This document shows, in pieces, positions 11,501 to 26,500 of a stretch of 64,000 nt of DNA. Under the pieces are notes generated by a model. It searched no databases and was not told the DNA's origin. It saw only the letters and a program-made list of their open reading frames with translations. The DNA is taken from NCBI GenBank assembly GCA_963575645.1, contig OY754476.1, positions 5,146,001 to 5,210,000 on the forward strand, given 5' to 3'. The stretch is from Xanthostigma xanthostigma. Lineage: Eukaryota > Arthropoda > Insecta > Raphidioptera > Raphidiidae. Each line of letters starts with the position of its first letter. Position 1 is the first letter of the stretch. Both the position numbers and the translations under genes were made by a program.

Positions 11501-14500
11501 ACTACAAACATTGAAATTTGCATAAAAATTTAAATTAAAACTTATTCTTGAATTTAAACGTTTCGTTCGTAAATTAATTAAAATAAGAATGTTTTTGAAT
11601 AAAACGGTAAAACATAATATTTTAGCGTGAACACTTTTACATCATCTACTGACTTGCTTGGCCTTTTATGAATTGTGTCACTGAAAAACAGATTTGTCAA
11701 AATATAGTGATTTATTTAAAAATTCGGACAACGGACATATTTGCTTACTATAAAAAATTTCAATTCTTTCAAAATTATCAGTTTATGTATTGTGTTAATT
11801 TTCGAAGCAAACGCGTATTATCTCTATAAATTATATAAGAAATTAAAAAGTAGTTACGCAAATTATGAAACATATTTTGTCTTTGATGGCCGTATTCGTT
11901 AGTTGACATTATACAAGGCAATTATATTGACTACCAGTTTAAAGAATAAATTTTGTTATTCGGTACATACCTATTTAATAAACTTATTAAAAAAGACCTT
12001 ACAGATAATGATTCTGACCTCCTTGGTCTCCTATCAACATGTTTCGAGTTTATTTAATGTTGAGATTACTGTTTCTTTAAGGAAGTACCCTCGGTACGCA
12101 GTAAGTCAAAGAATTTCAGTCTTCTACTTGAGTAACGTAGTATATAATTTGGCAACACCGCATGCCTTGCCATAGTTACAAGTGCTTATGTACGCAGCAT
12201 AAGTCAGCATGCGGTGTCAAATTCGCATTAATTTATGAAAATGCTTTTCTTTATTCCTGTCATTTCGGAAATAATAATATACTATCATTTTTTTGGAATA
12301 CTATGCTTTTAGCATTTACTACGTATGTTTTTACGATATCAAAACTGCTGCAGTTTCGTAACTTACCTTTAAATGACGCGCCACAAACTATAATATTGCG
12401 GTGTTGTCATGTTTATGAATTGCTAAAAAGCTCGGCTTTGTTTTAGTTATTTCTATTAACATAAGCAAGCTTTATACGTTTTGGAAAAAGAAAAATGTTC
12501 ATAGAATATTCATTTATATTTCCTGAAAATTTTATCAAAATCTGTTTGTCAATTCCAACGTAATAAATGATGGAGTGCGTCAAAATCACAGATTTCCATA
12601 AGACTCCATGTTAAGTGCAGCGAAATAAAATTATCAATATCTTTTTTCAAAGTCAACCAAAGATCACAAAAATTTAACTGAGTCATTTTTGAAAAGGTTT
12701 TGACATATTTGCAAATTTTCGTAATTTTCTGTTTGTTAATTCATTTATCGAGGGTACTTCCTTAACGATTTCAGATCTAAATTTTAGCAAATGTATAAAC
12801 ACGCCTTTTAAAATATTGTTATATTATTTTTTTTAGGTATTATTAATAAATATATATGAAACAAAAATACAAAAATGTTGAACATTCACCGATGTGAAAT
12901 TTCAAACATTCTTTAACATTTGTATGACATAACATTTTTCTATTATATAATAAATTGCTTGATTTTAAAGGCTATGTTTTCATTCTTTGAATAACTAAAT
13001 TAATACTTAAACTACAATTGCATTGACGTTCAATTAACAAAATTATGTTCAAAATTACTACGAGATGCTGCTTTACAAGTCAGAATTAGGAATCTCGTAA
13101 ACTTGAGAGCTATCTGTATTTCTAAGTACAATCCAATTTGGTTTATTTAGAAAAGAAGTTTGCATCGGAAATGTGAGAAAAAATGACAAAAAAAAACATT
13201 TCTATGTGTCAATAACAATATCAGTATTAAATAAATTTAATTTTAATCTAAAGATATCTCAGTTTAAACGTATAAATTCAAGAATAAGAATTTAGAGTAT
13301 TTTTTTTTTCTATTTCTTTTTGTAATCGCACTGTAGAGGCAAATATAATAACGCAAACTTGATCAAAATGACGCTTAAAATGAATACGTCTGTACTAACA
13401 ATAATTGGAAATTCAAACATTTTTTCACCTATTTATAAAAATTAAGTATGGATGCAACAAACGCATGATCAACAAAACACACTGCGGCATGCTTTTTCTA
13501 ATGCTCAGTTTTATACGCGTAAAAATAAAATAGAAATTTTTTCAATGCTTCGCATAGAAGAACTGTTCACCTTATTGTATTAAATATGTAAATAATTTAA
13601 AACGCTTTTTAGCAAAATACCGAATGTATTAGGATGCTCCTGCCTTACTGTAAAGCCTGACGCCCCTCCGAGTAAAGCTGAGCTAAGCCGCCGCTAGCTA
13701 TCATCCAAAGATAATCACTGCATCTACACAATATTATCCAAACAGTTCGCTAGTGGCAGCATATTACAGCTTTGATCATAGTGGACAGTAAGCTTTAAAA
13801 ATGTTCTTTGGATCAATTTGAGTCGCAATAATTAAGCATAGGTTATTTGGAGTCTTGTCTGCTCAAAGTATAGCACAAATGTTCTCATTCAGATAATTTT
13901 AAATATTTTACTTTTCGGGCTTATAAATCGTGATCTATTGATGTTTCGTTTCCAACTGGGACAATATCAAAGGCGGTGCATTAGCCCGCGAAGTGTCCTT
14001 CTGGACGATTCACAGGCAAGTATGTCCGTGACAACTGGTGTTCTCTATTCTTTTATGCTCAGCGTGTAAAGTGTTCTCTTCTCGCTCGTAGTTTTTTCTA
14101 CTGTGGCTGGTTCGTTACGCTCAGCGGTTTTGATGTCTCAATGCTGAGATATATACAAAAGCTCTGACACTGACACGCTGTGTATAAAAGAATGGAGAAC
14201 ACCAGTCGACACACTTACCTGTCAACCGCCAAGAAGGACACTTGTCCAGCTGTCACACCACCTTTAATAACGCCTACCGCAGACGAAACGTCAGGTATGA
14301 TCACGGCCCTTATAAGTATGATGATGAATCGGTTAGAGATTTGTTTTGACTCAAACTGACAGAAGGAACATTTTTTTAAAGTTTAGTAAGAATTTTCTGA
14401 AACACCTTGACATATGATAGATTTGTTTTAATCAATAATATACTCATTTTAAATAGAAAAAACAAATTGAGTTGTACGCTGACCTAAAAAACCGTCGTAT

Positions 14501-17500
14501 AAATATTGTTTTTGACTTCGAGCAGGTACACATTGTAAGCGGAGTTTGTAATAATAGAAAAAGCACATTTTTTCACTAAAAATTCGCATCTAGATCCTAA
14601 TTTTTAAATAAACACTCCCCGCAAGATAGAAACAGAGAATATGAAAAATATTTCTTACACGAACCCCAACAAAAAATAGTTGCTTTTGATGCCTGTTTAG
14701 TAGTAGTTAAATGACTCTTTTTCCCACTAGTGCGTAAAATAAAACAAAGTAATGCGATTTTACCCATCCAATGTGACTGTTAAAACTCGCTAATCGTTCA
14801 TTATTAACACAATATCACAATTGGTCATAAAATAATGCATTAAAAACTGGATACATAAATTAGTATTATCGTCAATGTTTTAACCATAAAATAGCATTTC
14901 CTATTAAAATATATTGAAAAGACATTTAAGTCCACGAACAAAACTTGGCAAACGGAGCCAGTAAATCGTATAATATATCCACTAAAAGCGATACAGCAAC
15001 TCTATTGAAAACAATATTCACGAATTAAACAATATATATATTATATAGAATCTATAAAGAAAACCGACATATTAAGTGGTCTCAAATATGGGTTATTTTG
15101 GGTCAGCTTGCCTCGACTCAAATGCCACATTTATACATCAAAACAATTTCAATAAAACTGCGTGGAGGTTTATACAGGGTGTCCCATCAATAATGGGACA
15201 TATAACAACCGCAGATTCTCCAATTCAAAATAAAACGATTAAGTGAAATATGCTTAGATAAAATTTTACTCGTTTCCGAAATACGGGGTTGAAGTTGAAA
15301 ACTGAAAAATTATTAATGTCCATAATTTTTTTAATACACCGTATAATTTTACTCAAATCGGCACACTTGTTAAATATCATAAAATGCACCTAACAATAAA
15401 AAAATTAGTTCAGTACGCTCTACCAGTAGCGTACGGCAGGAGTAAGTAATGCTTGTACCCCTTCTAAATGTTACGCCGCTGTCTAAATTTTAATTTTGAC
15501 TATAATTTTAATTTTTTTGATATTTTCTAAGTCAATAATGTACACTTGTTAGTTTGTTGTAAAGTCATTGGTTTTCGAGATATTCGCAGTTAAAGATAGA
15601 TAGACATGTACTTTTTATTTGTATTATTATTAATAATATTCATTTTTACAATTTTATCTTAAAAAAACTGCGAATATCTCGAAAACCAATGACTTTACAA
15701 CAAACTAACAAGTGTACATTATTGACTTAGAAAATATCAAAAAAAATAAAATTATAGTCAAAATTAAAATTTAGACAGCGGCGTAACATTTAGAAGGGGT
15801 ACAAGCATTACTTACTCCTGCCGTACGCCACTGGTAGAGCGTACTGAACTAATTTTTTTATTGTTAGGTGCATTTTATAATATTTAACAAGTGTGCCCAT
15901 TTGAGTAAAATTATACGGTGTATTAAAAAAATTATGGACATTAATAATTTTTCAGTTTTCAACTTCAACCCCGTATTTCGGAAACGAGTAAAATTTTATC
16001 TAAGCATATTTCACTTAATCGTTTTATTTTGAATTGGAGAATCTGCGGTTGTTCTATGTCCCATTCTTAATGGGACACCCTGTATAATATTATGTATGCA
16101 AAAAATTAAAAATATTAGACATAACAATGTTATTGATAACAGTAAATATTTCAGAATAAAAAAATATTTCCGTCAAATCACATACAGTAGAGTTTAGATT
16201 ATCCGCCATAAACGGGACCGACATGTGGTCGGATAAACGCAAATGCCAAATAATACGACACTGTTGAATTGAGAATGAAATAAACGGATGTCCAGCTTAA
16301 TTTTGCATTCTTTTACATGCCTTGGTCTTGTCTCTTAAAACGTTTAAAATATTTGTGCAATTGAAAGAATCGCAGTACGAACAAACAATATTTCGGGTGA
16401 ATAAAAAATTCGAGTGATATAGAGTGTCGGATAATCGAGATTTTACTGTTTCATGTTAATGCCATCCTCTTTTCCAATTTCTTTTTTACTTTCTTGGAAA
16501 GTTCTCTTGCGAGAAAACCGTCTACTTTTGTTACCTCTGAATTGTCTTCAAAACTTTCGACAACATAAATGTTGAAGAAACTTACAGAAATGATTTTATA
16601 ATCTGATTAGAAAATGTTTCAATATCTATAACCTTTTTATTTGAAATCGTCAGTTGGATTTTATAATAAAAATTCTATTCAATTTTAAGCGCATTAAATA
16701 CATTCGAAACTGTGAGTTCACATATTGTCATATTACGAAATGACTTTTGATTACAATATATGCACTCCAGAACTGTATTCAGAGAAATATTTCGAGAGTA
16801 TTCGTCCCTGCAAACACTCCCTGCACCCTTCATCTCAAATCTTTTCCCATCGCCTAAAAACGGTTCGCGCTCTCCCGACGCTATTTTTAAAGCTAGAGGG
16901 TTCTGGTAAACGCCAAATGAAAGACAAAGAATCAGACTACAGATCTTTCAGGCGATTTTTTTGAAGAACAGTTTCGCCTACGTGTGAAAAATTACGTAAC
17001 TTATTATTTTTTTCAAAATGTTGTAAGTTTTTTCAGGAATTTTTTTTCGAAAAATTCGCCTGAAGGATCTGTAGTCTGATTTTTTGTCTTTCATTTGGCG
17101 TTTACTAGAACCCTCTAGCTTTAAAAATAGCGTCGGGAGAGCGCGAATCGTTTTTAGGCAAGGGGAAAAGATTTGAGATGAAGGGTGCAGGGGGTGTTTG
17201 CAGGGACGAATACTCTTATTTCGAGTTTTCCTGTAAATTACATTTTTGTCAACAGCTGTTGGCAAGTTTTCCATAGTGCTTGTATAATGATTGCATTTCA
17301 CATTTAGAATACCTACATTGAAAGACAAAGAGACAAATGCTATTTCCATTATCTGCACGTTTAATAGCAAATTGTTGAGTTTTCATTCCTTTATTTACGA
17401 CGGACATCGTATCGAAGACTTCCACACATTTCCAAGCAGTTTTGTTGAAATAAATTCATAAGATACTAGTTTAGATTATTATTAGACAAGAATCTTTATT

Positions 17501-20500
17501 AAACCCCGTTTTCGTATATTTTATGTTTGTTCATGTAGGTTGAATCACTTAAGCATTCATAAAATATATGTAAACCAGGCTTTAAAGCGTGATTAAATTG
17601 GTAGTGATAATAACCGTTTAGTTTTAATGTTTCATTTATTGCAACGATCTTCATTATGTCGAAAAACCAACAATATTTTACAAATAACTTATAAAATGTA
17701 GTTCTTGTTATATAAGAAATTTTAATATTAATAGGGTTGCCATAGGTCCCTCTTTACAGAGATTAAAGAACAATTGATTTTTTTTAGTTTCCAATTATTA
17801 TTGATTATTACATAAGTTACAATTACATGCTAAGTATTTTTATTAACTCATTATTTCAAAATTTTCACAAGTTGTTCAGAATTAAGAAATTTAAAGTCTG
17901 CTTCCTGAAATGTCAACAAAGGCAATCTCCACAAAAATATCCTGGAAATCGATCATATAGTGGATCGATTTTCAGGAAAAGCCCTGGAGTTTCTAATATA
18001 TAAACTTAATCAAAATCTCACAAAAACGGTTAACTTTCAATACCAATAATAATCGCGTACCTATTAATTATTATTTATAGAAGCATGACAGTACCATTGA
18101 TTTTTTAAGTTAAAGCCATGCGAACTATTTGAGTTGATTTATTATTAATTTTCATTTAATTCTTTAGCGTTTTAGCTAATTAAATTAAAACAACATTTAA
18201 TTATTGTTATTACTATGTCGCATTTTACAAATTTTAATAAAATTGATAAAATTTTTCAACTGAGATTTCTTTGTAATAAACAATTTATGTAAATTAATAA
18301 ACGTATTCCTTTTTCTCTATTTCCGTCATTAGTGGGGAATTTTATCAATTTCATTATTTTACGGGTGAAAAGATTATAATTTAAAAAAGCTGAGCGAAGA
18401 TAGAGTATCAAACTATGTTTTAATGTACATGTTGAATGCATTGCATACATACAGAATGATCCATAATTTTACAGTAATATTTCAAGTTGAAATAATTTTA
18501 TACGTGAATTTGAAATTCATTGTAAAATACTAATATAAACAATATACAAATAAATTTCTTGTGATAATGTAGCATTTATTCTGGTTAAATCTTTATTTTC
18601 TTTATAGAGCAGCTGTATTTTTCTCTTCTGCAATTAAATAAAAAAATGTCTTGTCATTGCCTTTTTTTATAATGGAGCTATGCTATGTATTTAGAGTAAT
18701 TTTAAATTTGGAGTACTTAAAAAAATTATTCTCAAGGCAGGCCTGTGTAGCTCTAACAAATTATACAAGATTTAAAAGGTTCAAATGAATATGATTTAAA
18801 GTTAATGATCGTGTTTCTTGAATTACTTACAATGTTTTGTAATTGAAATTATACAAAGAGTCATAAATTAATGTTCAAAATATTTTTATTTTGTCGTTTT
18901 TTTTTTAATTTTAAGAAGATGTACCTACAATGAAAAATGTGATATGTGTACTTTTTGCAAATTATTTTTTAATGGCTGGTTTTTGAAACTATAATTCAAT
19001 CTAGACTTAATTATTAAAGAGAGCATGACATTAATTAGACGTAAGTACTCATGGTAACGCCTATTCTCAGAAACCATGAATATTATTGAGGATTGATAGA
19101 TCGTTCTGTATTTATTGATAAGTTGAAACAATGATAATTGACATTAGAATGAAAGAGTAAGTAAGAGGGAGAATGTTGAATGAAGGCAGAGACAGATAGA
19201 GAGAAAGAGAGAGAAAAGAGAAAGATGTATTCATTTTATTGCAGTCAGAAGATCGCGCTAATAACCATTCGAGGCCCTCTCGAAGAAGCAAGTCCGAGGG
19301 ACCTCCAAATGCACTTAGACAACATCGTTACCCAACACTGCACTACGATCACTACGATAATTATGAAGATACGGTAAATTTAATATGACAGAATCATCAC
19401 CCCTTTTAAAAACCATTTCCTACTCCTAAATTAATAATTAATTAATAGCAACGTATAACAGTATCCTTTAGAATATGAGGTGTCAATCTTTATTTCATCG
19501 CCTTTAATTCTCTATTATCGTCACTTGATAAAATCGAATTAGAAACAGCAAAAGACGACTATCAAATTTAATTGTAACTGAAAGTTTTCAATCGATTAAA
19601 TCATTTCAATCATAATAAGGTTTGATGCATAAGGTATGACTGGAGAACGCTCACCGAAGATTTAAAGAATAATTAATTATTGATGATTATCATTATTTAC
19701 GTGTTTTGTGCTAGAAATCACAGCTTTAATATGTTTAAATTCTACTCAATATATAATATCATGAATGACACGAATTCTGATGAGTATTTAAAGAGATTTA
19801 TATTGTCATTTATCAAATGGACTTATCATAAATGACAATGCGGTAAAATGACGGTTGGCACTTTCATTAAACTAATGCATAATCCAACGTCTGGACTGTT
19901 ATTTAAGAAGCTAACACCGAGTCCGAGCCTTTACAATATAAACAATAAGTTTAATTTAGGCACTTGACTAAATATTACCGAGTACCTATATAGGTGACAA
20001 ATTAACAATTTTCGGCACGAATTTCCATCTGACTGATTACAATTTATTACCAATGCGTGTTTTGTTTCTGCAAAACAAAAGATGTTCGTTGCTGAAACAA
20101 AATGGTGGAAACCGATACTAGACACTAGTTGTTAGATATTCTTCTAAGGGCTGGGATTAACACAAAAGTATGCACGTTTTTTGACAATTTTTTTATCTCT
20201 GACCCATAATCGCAAAATACATAACTATATTTCAATATTGTGGTAGGTAGTTTATATATTATATAAAATTTGTATATAATGTATAAAAGTTTATTTTAAG
20301 TTTATCTTTAGAGCATGTCGTAGTAGTTGTAAAAATTGTTTTATTATAATTACTTTTGTTATTTAAATAATTATGCACTAAATTTTTTGTTTTATGCAAA
20401 AAGTTTATGCTTTATATGATAATCTGAGAAATAATTCATATACAAGATGTCTGGAAACTTCGTGCTTAAAATAGGCAGCTGCCGTCAAAACGGAAATAAC

Positions 20501-23500
20501 CACATATTATATAAAAACAAAGCAGATAAACAAAATTCACAAATGTTACGAAATTTTATTTATTACTATATACTGTACTATATATATGAAAAATGCGAAT
20601 AAATATTAAACATAAGAAATGAAATCCGAATGGCATTTAAAGCACAAACTTTCCCAATATTAAAAAACTTTATTATTCATTTTCCAATTTTTTATTCAAC
20701 TTAAATCCAGATAATCTGTAAATAATTTATGATATTTTAAAACTCTGAACGATAAAAATGTTTCAAAACTCTTATACCTCTATAGGTAGTCTGGTTTTAT
20801 AGTATTCACGGAATAATAATTTTAATTAAGTCCAACAAAACCGATGTTTTTACAATATTAATTACAAAACGTATTATTGTGTACAATATCGTGCGAGTTT
20901 AATTTTTAATAATAGTTCTCCACACAAAAACAAATATTATAAACCAGAATTTATCGATTTAATTTTAAGGTCAAATTTGTAATGAAAGTTGAATAGAAAA
21001 AACTGTTTGAAATAAATGAAATCAGATAGATACGTTTTCTTTTTTCTGAACTGAAGATCAACGTGTCCTTACAAAATTTATATTAAACTTTAATGTGATT
21101 TTTATAGTTACATACTACGAAGACAGTAACGTACTGAAACAATTAGAAACGAGTGAAAATTTTAGAAAATCTATTTGTATTTCAATTTTCTTTATAGATT
21201 ATGCCTTAATATAAAAATCGTTAGTTCTGAAACATTATTTAAATTAGTTTCATTTCGTGGAGAATTCTTTTTCAACATGAACTGGATTTAGGTTGCAAGA
21301 TTTAAGTCGAATTTCTGATTTACGAACTTTAAGATAAATAAATAACTCTATACTGCGTTAATGTAACGTTTAACACAATCTACCAAAATTATTGTGATAG
21401 TAAAAATATAAGCGTTTTAAATTAAGAACATCGTTTGGGGAGGTTCTGCCGCAGTAATTTCGAGAAATTATTTTTGTTCAGAGTATCTGATATTATGTTT
21501 TCAATAATTTTGCGAAAGAACGTGTTATTTAGCGCTTGCTGGTTCTGTCAAAAATAACGTGCCAGAAATCTTAACAAGGATGACAATCTATTTTTTTTTG
21601 TCAAATTGATAGCCAATAAAGAATTACATTTTTTCTACAATAACTTAAGTATATAGCTAAATTATATTTGAAACAAGATGCTTTACTTTTTCCGAGTTTT
21701 ATTTCAAATATAATATACAATATATCCGTAAATGTGTCATTTAAAAAACCGTGCGAAAATTAAATTAAATTAATAATAACAGATATTCCAACAAAAAAAA
21801 GACTGACTAGCGGTCTCAAAAATAACCAGTGTGTGTCGTATATTTTTCCCATTCTGAACAAGAATTCCCACAAAAATAAACTTCAACAGTCTGTATCTCG
21901 AAAACGAAGCAGTTACAGAACCCAAGCTTATAAGATATTTGTGTGTTTAAATTAAACAAAACACCATTAATTGTTAAATTGCTTCTACATACGTAATTAA
22001 CTGCATGTATGTACTAGTGATGTGCCGGATATCCGTATCCGTATCCGCGAATATCCGAGGGAGAAAAAAGATCCGTATCCGTATCCGTTAGTTTTTGGCG
22101 GATCTTTTACGGATATTTTACCTTATTAATTTTCAATTCATAGATGAAATATTATATATGTATATAGGTGATTAGGTAATAATGAAAACCTGTTAAATTC
22201 CATTCAGATTATTTCTTATTTTTTTAAATCGTATTTGGCACCTTTATATTGCAAACATTTATCGTAGTGAGTACCATACTAATAGCATATAACTCAAAGG
22301 TACTAAATCAACTATCTTTATAATGAGATATTGCACATCGATCTTTGGAAAGAGAAAATCTGTTATGAGAGTTAACTTTTAAAGAGGTCAATAACTTTTT
22401 CCCATAACAGATAGTCTCTTTCCAAAGGTCGATATGCAATATTTACCGCCGCGTACCTACTCTAAGAAAGTTAAGATCCGTATCCAAACCAAAAATCCGT
22501 ATTTAGATCCGTATCCGCAGATATACATTTTTAACGATCCGGCACATCACTAGTATATACTTACATAATATAAAATGTTAATCTGGCAAAAAAAAGAGTA
22601 AAAAGATAAACTGGTTACGAATTGTAAAAAAGTAAAACAGAAATTCGGATTCCAAATCTTATAAAATAAAAAAAATCTATATGAATCTGAATTGATCTGA
22701 ACATTATTATACAGGCCGCTGGAATAAGCAGTGAAAAAGCAGGAGCCGGTTCAAGTAGTAATCTATTTAAGCAAGCAATATCAAAGATAAGTACTGAATA
22801 TCGTCTGCAATTCGCATGGCCGACAATAACATCCAAAGGTGCCGATGCTTCAAAAAGCACGACGACGCCACGGAAATCACTATCGATGAATGCTATCCGA
22901 GCCACAAACGCCCACTACGGTCCTACGAACGTACACAAACGTACTGGGGATGTTGAGCGGACTAAAGACGGTATATTATAATAATATTGATACATTAAAT
23001 CAGGGGTCGGCAACCTTTTGAGACGGAAGAGCCAAAAGTTACAATTTACAAAATTTCCCAGTTTTTAAAGAGCCACTAAACATTTTCGTTTCAGTATTAT
23101 AGTATTTGCTTATACAGATTGTATCAAATCAAAACGGTCCATAGGACATTCTGTGTGTAAGACAGAGACGATATATAAAGATCTAAAGCAGTAAGTAAGA
23201 ATGAGATAAATTATCGCTAATATAGGTACTGTGGTTACGTACCTAAATAAATAATTACGTACACTGTAAATCTTTTTACCAATTTATCAATTAAAACAAC
23301 TACAAATAAATTTATTATGTTGGCGATTGAATTACCACCATAAGTAAAACCATTTAATTATTTGGATTTTTTCCCGAACAGTATAAATAGCCATTTTATC
23401 AATAATTTCACTAGTGAATACTGACATTTGATAAAATTGTGATTTTTACTGTAGAAAAAAAATACGATACTATCAGATTGTATAACCACAGTAACTATTA

Positions 23501-26500
23501 GCGATCATTTATCTCATTCTTACTTACTGCTTTAGAGCTTTATATAATATCGTCTCTGTCTTACACACAGAATGTACTATGGACTGTTTTGATTTGATAC
23601 AATCTGTATAGGTATAATATTTATATATATATCCAAGGACGACACGTCGCGACGGGGGCGGTGCGGGTGAGACGCGAGTGGAAATGGCTGAGAGATAGAC
23701 ATGGTACTCAATTATGGATCGGTTGGACGATTTCTAAGGGTTTATATAATACAATAATTATTTTTTGCGTATGGAACTGGAGAGCCGCAACTTTAGATCA
23801 AAAGAGCCGCAGGTTGCCGACTCCTGCATTAAATTAAACAGAATTTAAAAAAAATTAAGATACGGATTGGAGATTTGAACAAAACTTTTAAAAGGTTACG
23901 GATTCGCAGGCTATTTATTAACACAATGTAGTGTAAATATAATATTTCAATTCATATCGTTTTTAGAAAACAAATTATATAATAGCTGAAAATCTCTAAG
24001 TCGAATCTCAAGGTACATAAAAAAGTACGAGTTATACATTAAAAAAATACGTTTAATAAAATGAATCAAAATATCGGTGACAACGAGATTAAGTATATAG
24101 TAGAAGAGCCGAACCTAAATCGACCTTCAACGAGCTGATAATAGAATGAAACATATTTTATCATGAATTTAGTAAATTAGAAAATATATTAAAAATGGGT
24201 TTGCTAAAAAAAATCCTGGACAGACTATTTTTAATTATTTAAAAAAAATATATTTTTTATTAAATGTTGCAACATCAAGATAATAAGAAAATTTTGTCCT
24301 GACTTGAAGTATACAACGTGTAGCCGTTGGGTTGTCTATTATTTACCTGGGCAAACTACTGGGTTGTCAGGTATAAACAGGTATGTCGATGCAAGTTACT
24401 TTCACATGATTGGATAATAGAAAAAATTTTATATCATCATAAGCGCTGTTTTATTGAGAACACGTTGATATAGGATTGTCTGCGAAAAATTCGGTCCTAT
24501 TAGGGGTTTGCGAATTTTAAAGATTTTAATTTTGACGCGCGTGGAAGTGTGTGACAGAGAGATCCGAGGTAAGTAACTGTGTAATAATAAAGGACCCAGT
24601 CGCTGTGATGATACCCTGAATATTAGAAATTTTACATACCGAGCACTTTCTAATATTCACAAGCGTAATAATATACTAAATACATGATAAAATATGTTTC
24701 ATTCTATTATCAGCTCGGTGAAGGTTGATTTAGGTTCGGCTCTTAGACTAATAGTAATATAAGAAATACAAAATAACCAAACTTCCGCGTAATCCGAACA
24801 ATTTCCGTTTCAATATTACAACAATGGATATTTAGTTGGTAACCTTGACTGCATTTGAGAGAGTACTATCATTCATACTTGATTATAATCACTTCCTTTC
24901 AATTATAATGCTTTTTTAAATGTGTGTTTGCTTTCCCTTTTTTCTCCTATAATAATGAAATTTGTCACACATTACACTGCTATAGTAGGAACGTACCTAA
25001 GTATTTTAATGATTTATTATATTTTAAATACACAAAAACAATTTTGTTTGCTGTATTAACATTCTAAAGAAATCATAGAGTTTGCAGAAATAATTATTTT
25101 TTCTGGTTTGAAAATTCATTGCTTTTAATATAATTATATATTTTGCTTAGAATTTTTTTAAAAGCAACAACCAGTCACTTTTTCACAAGAAAAAACACAG
25201 TTCTGTAACAAGTTAGTTATAATTTTATGACTTCAAGGATTTGAAAAGGCAACATTGATTTATTTTTTGCATTTGATTGTTATACAGAGTGTTTTTCAAA
25301 TAGGTGCCCAAATTTCTACTTTGATGAATACTACACGCTGTAGAGATTCGAAAGCCTATTTTAGGAACACCTGTATAATGTAATACAAAGTTCAATATTT
25401 ATTTTTCTGAAAAAGTATTTAACGGCATTTTGAGTACTTTTTAGATTGTTTTGTTTTGAACTTTATTTTCATGCAGGTCCTAAACGAAAATTGTCATCAC
25501 ATCATAACGATTTGTAAAAAATGTATTGGATCTGAACGCACTTCTTCATAATAATTGAATTATAGAATTTATAATAAATTTTCTGAAATATTTCCCGAAA
25601 ATAATTAAATGAACATCTACCTATAATGGATAATTAATATTTACGCACGAAGTCTAGTTTTAAAAATTATTAAATGATCAATTTCCATAATTTCATATCA
25701 AATAAATTTAAAGCATCTTTTTCTGTCTTAAGGCTTAATCTTAAAGATGTACTGAAAAACATAATATGATTGCTTGATAAAATACAAACCCTCTATGTCT
25801 TATCTGGCTAACATGAAGGCAAATAATGCGATTAAATGATAATCTCGTCGCCATATTCATAAACCCTGTATATACAGAATTTAATGAAATGCGAACACCG
25901 CATCGTTGCTACCAGCTTTAATCCGGGCTAGAGAATCCAAAAAAGTTTGGTATTTTTATTTGAATATTTGTTTTTATTACTATATGCATAAAGGAGAAAA
26001 TACTTATATCCATTTTATTTATACACTAAATATATCTCCAAACAATTTAAATCAGTGGTTCCCAACCTTTTCTTGACCAGGGAACACTTTGATTTTTTTG
26101 TTGTTAGCAGGGACCGCGTTGTACAAGAAAAATAAAATGAATCAATCCGAAAATAAACTTTAATCCAAAACTCAATAGTAACATTTATTTACAGTATTAT
26201 TTTAATAAAAAACAACATTTTTAGTAGAAAGTTAAATAAGTCTTGAATTAAAGTGATTTTTTAGCTTGCATCTTCTGCACAAGTTGGGTAATCCTAGGAC
26301 TTATTATTGCTCAAAGCTACACGCAAATCATTACTTTCTTTCAATCGATTCCTGGCCTTGTTTTTAATAACCAACAAAGCAGAAAACCCTCGTTCGCATA
26401 AATAAGTTGTTGAGAAAACCATAAGATAACGCAAGGCGATTTCACGAATTTTTGTATAAGAAATTGTTTTTTTACACCAAAACTTCTCAAGTGAATTAAA

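Larger units (their letters stand above)
7439..19244 (+). other. Intron B-C (largest intron)
   Basis: 11.8 kb without exons of the gene. It holds a 189-base tandem duplication at 8494-8870, pogo-like MITEs at 10760 and 16185, inverted-repeat elements at 12078, 13927, 15175 and 16797, and otherwise AT-rich sequence with no recognised content. Short open frames in it lie in repeats or lack coding character. Confidence 0.55.

Noticed and set aside
14275-14300. A possible hammerhead core (GCAGACGAAACGTCAG).
   Set aside because: Only the GAAAC-like part fits; no CUGANGA with a matching stem II was found upstream.
16725-17370. Similar open frames on + (16725-16964) and - (16978-17370) strands.
   Set aside because: They are the two inverted arms of one fold-back element, which explains the shared residues.
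22615-22905. Minus-strand open frame of 96 codons.
   Set aside because: It lies antisense to exon D, whose sense frame carries the TEY motif and keeps splice phase.
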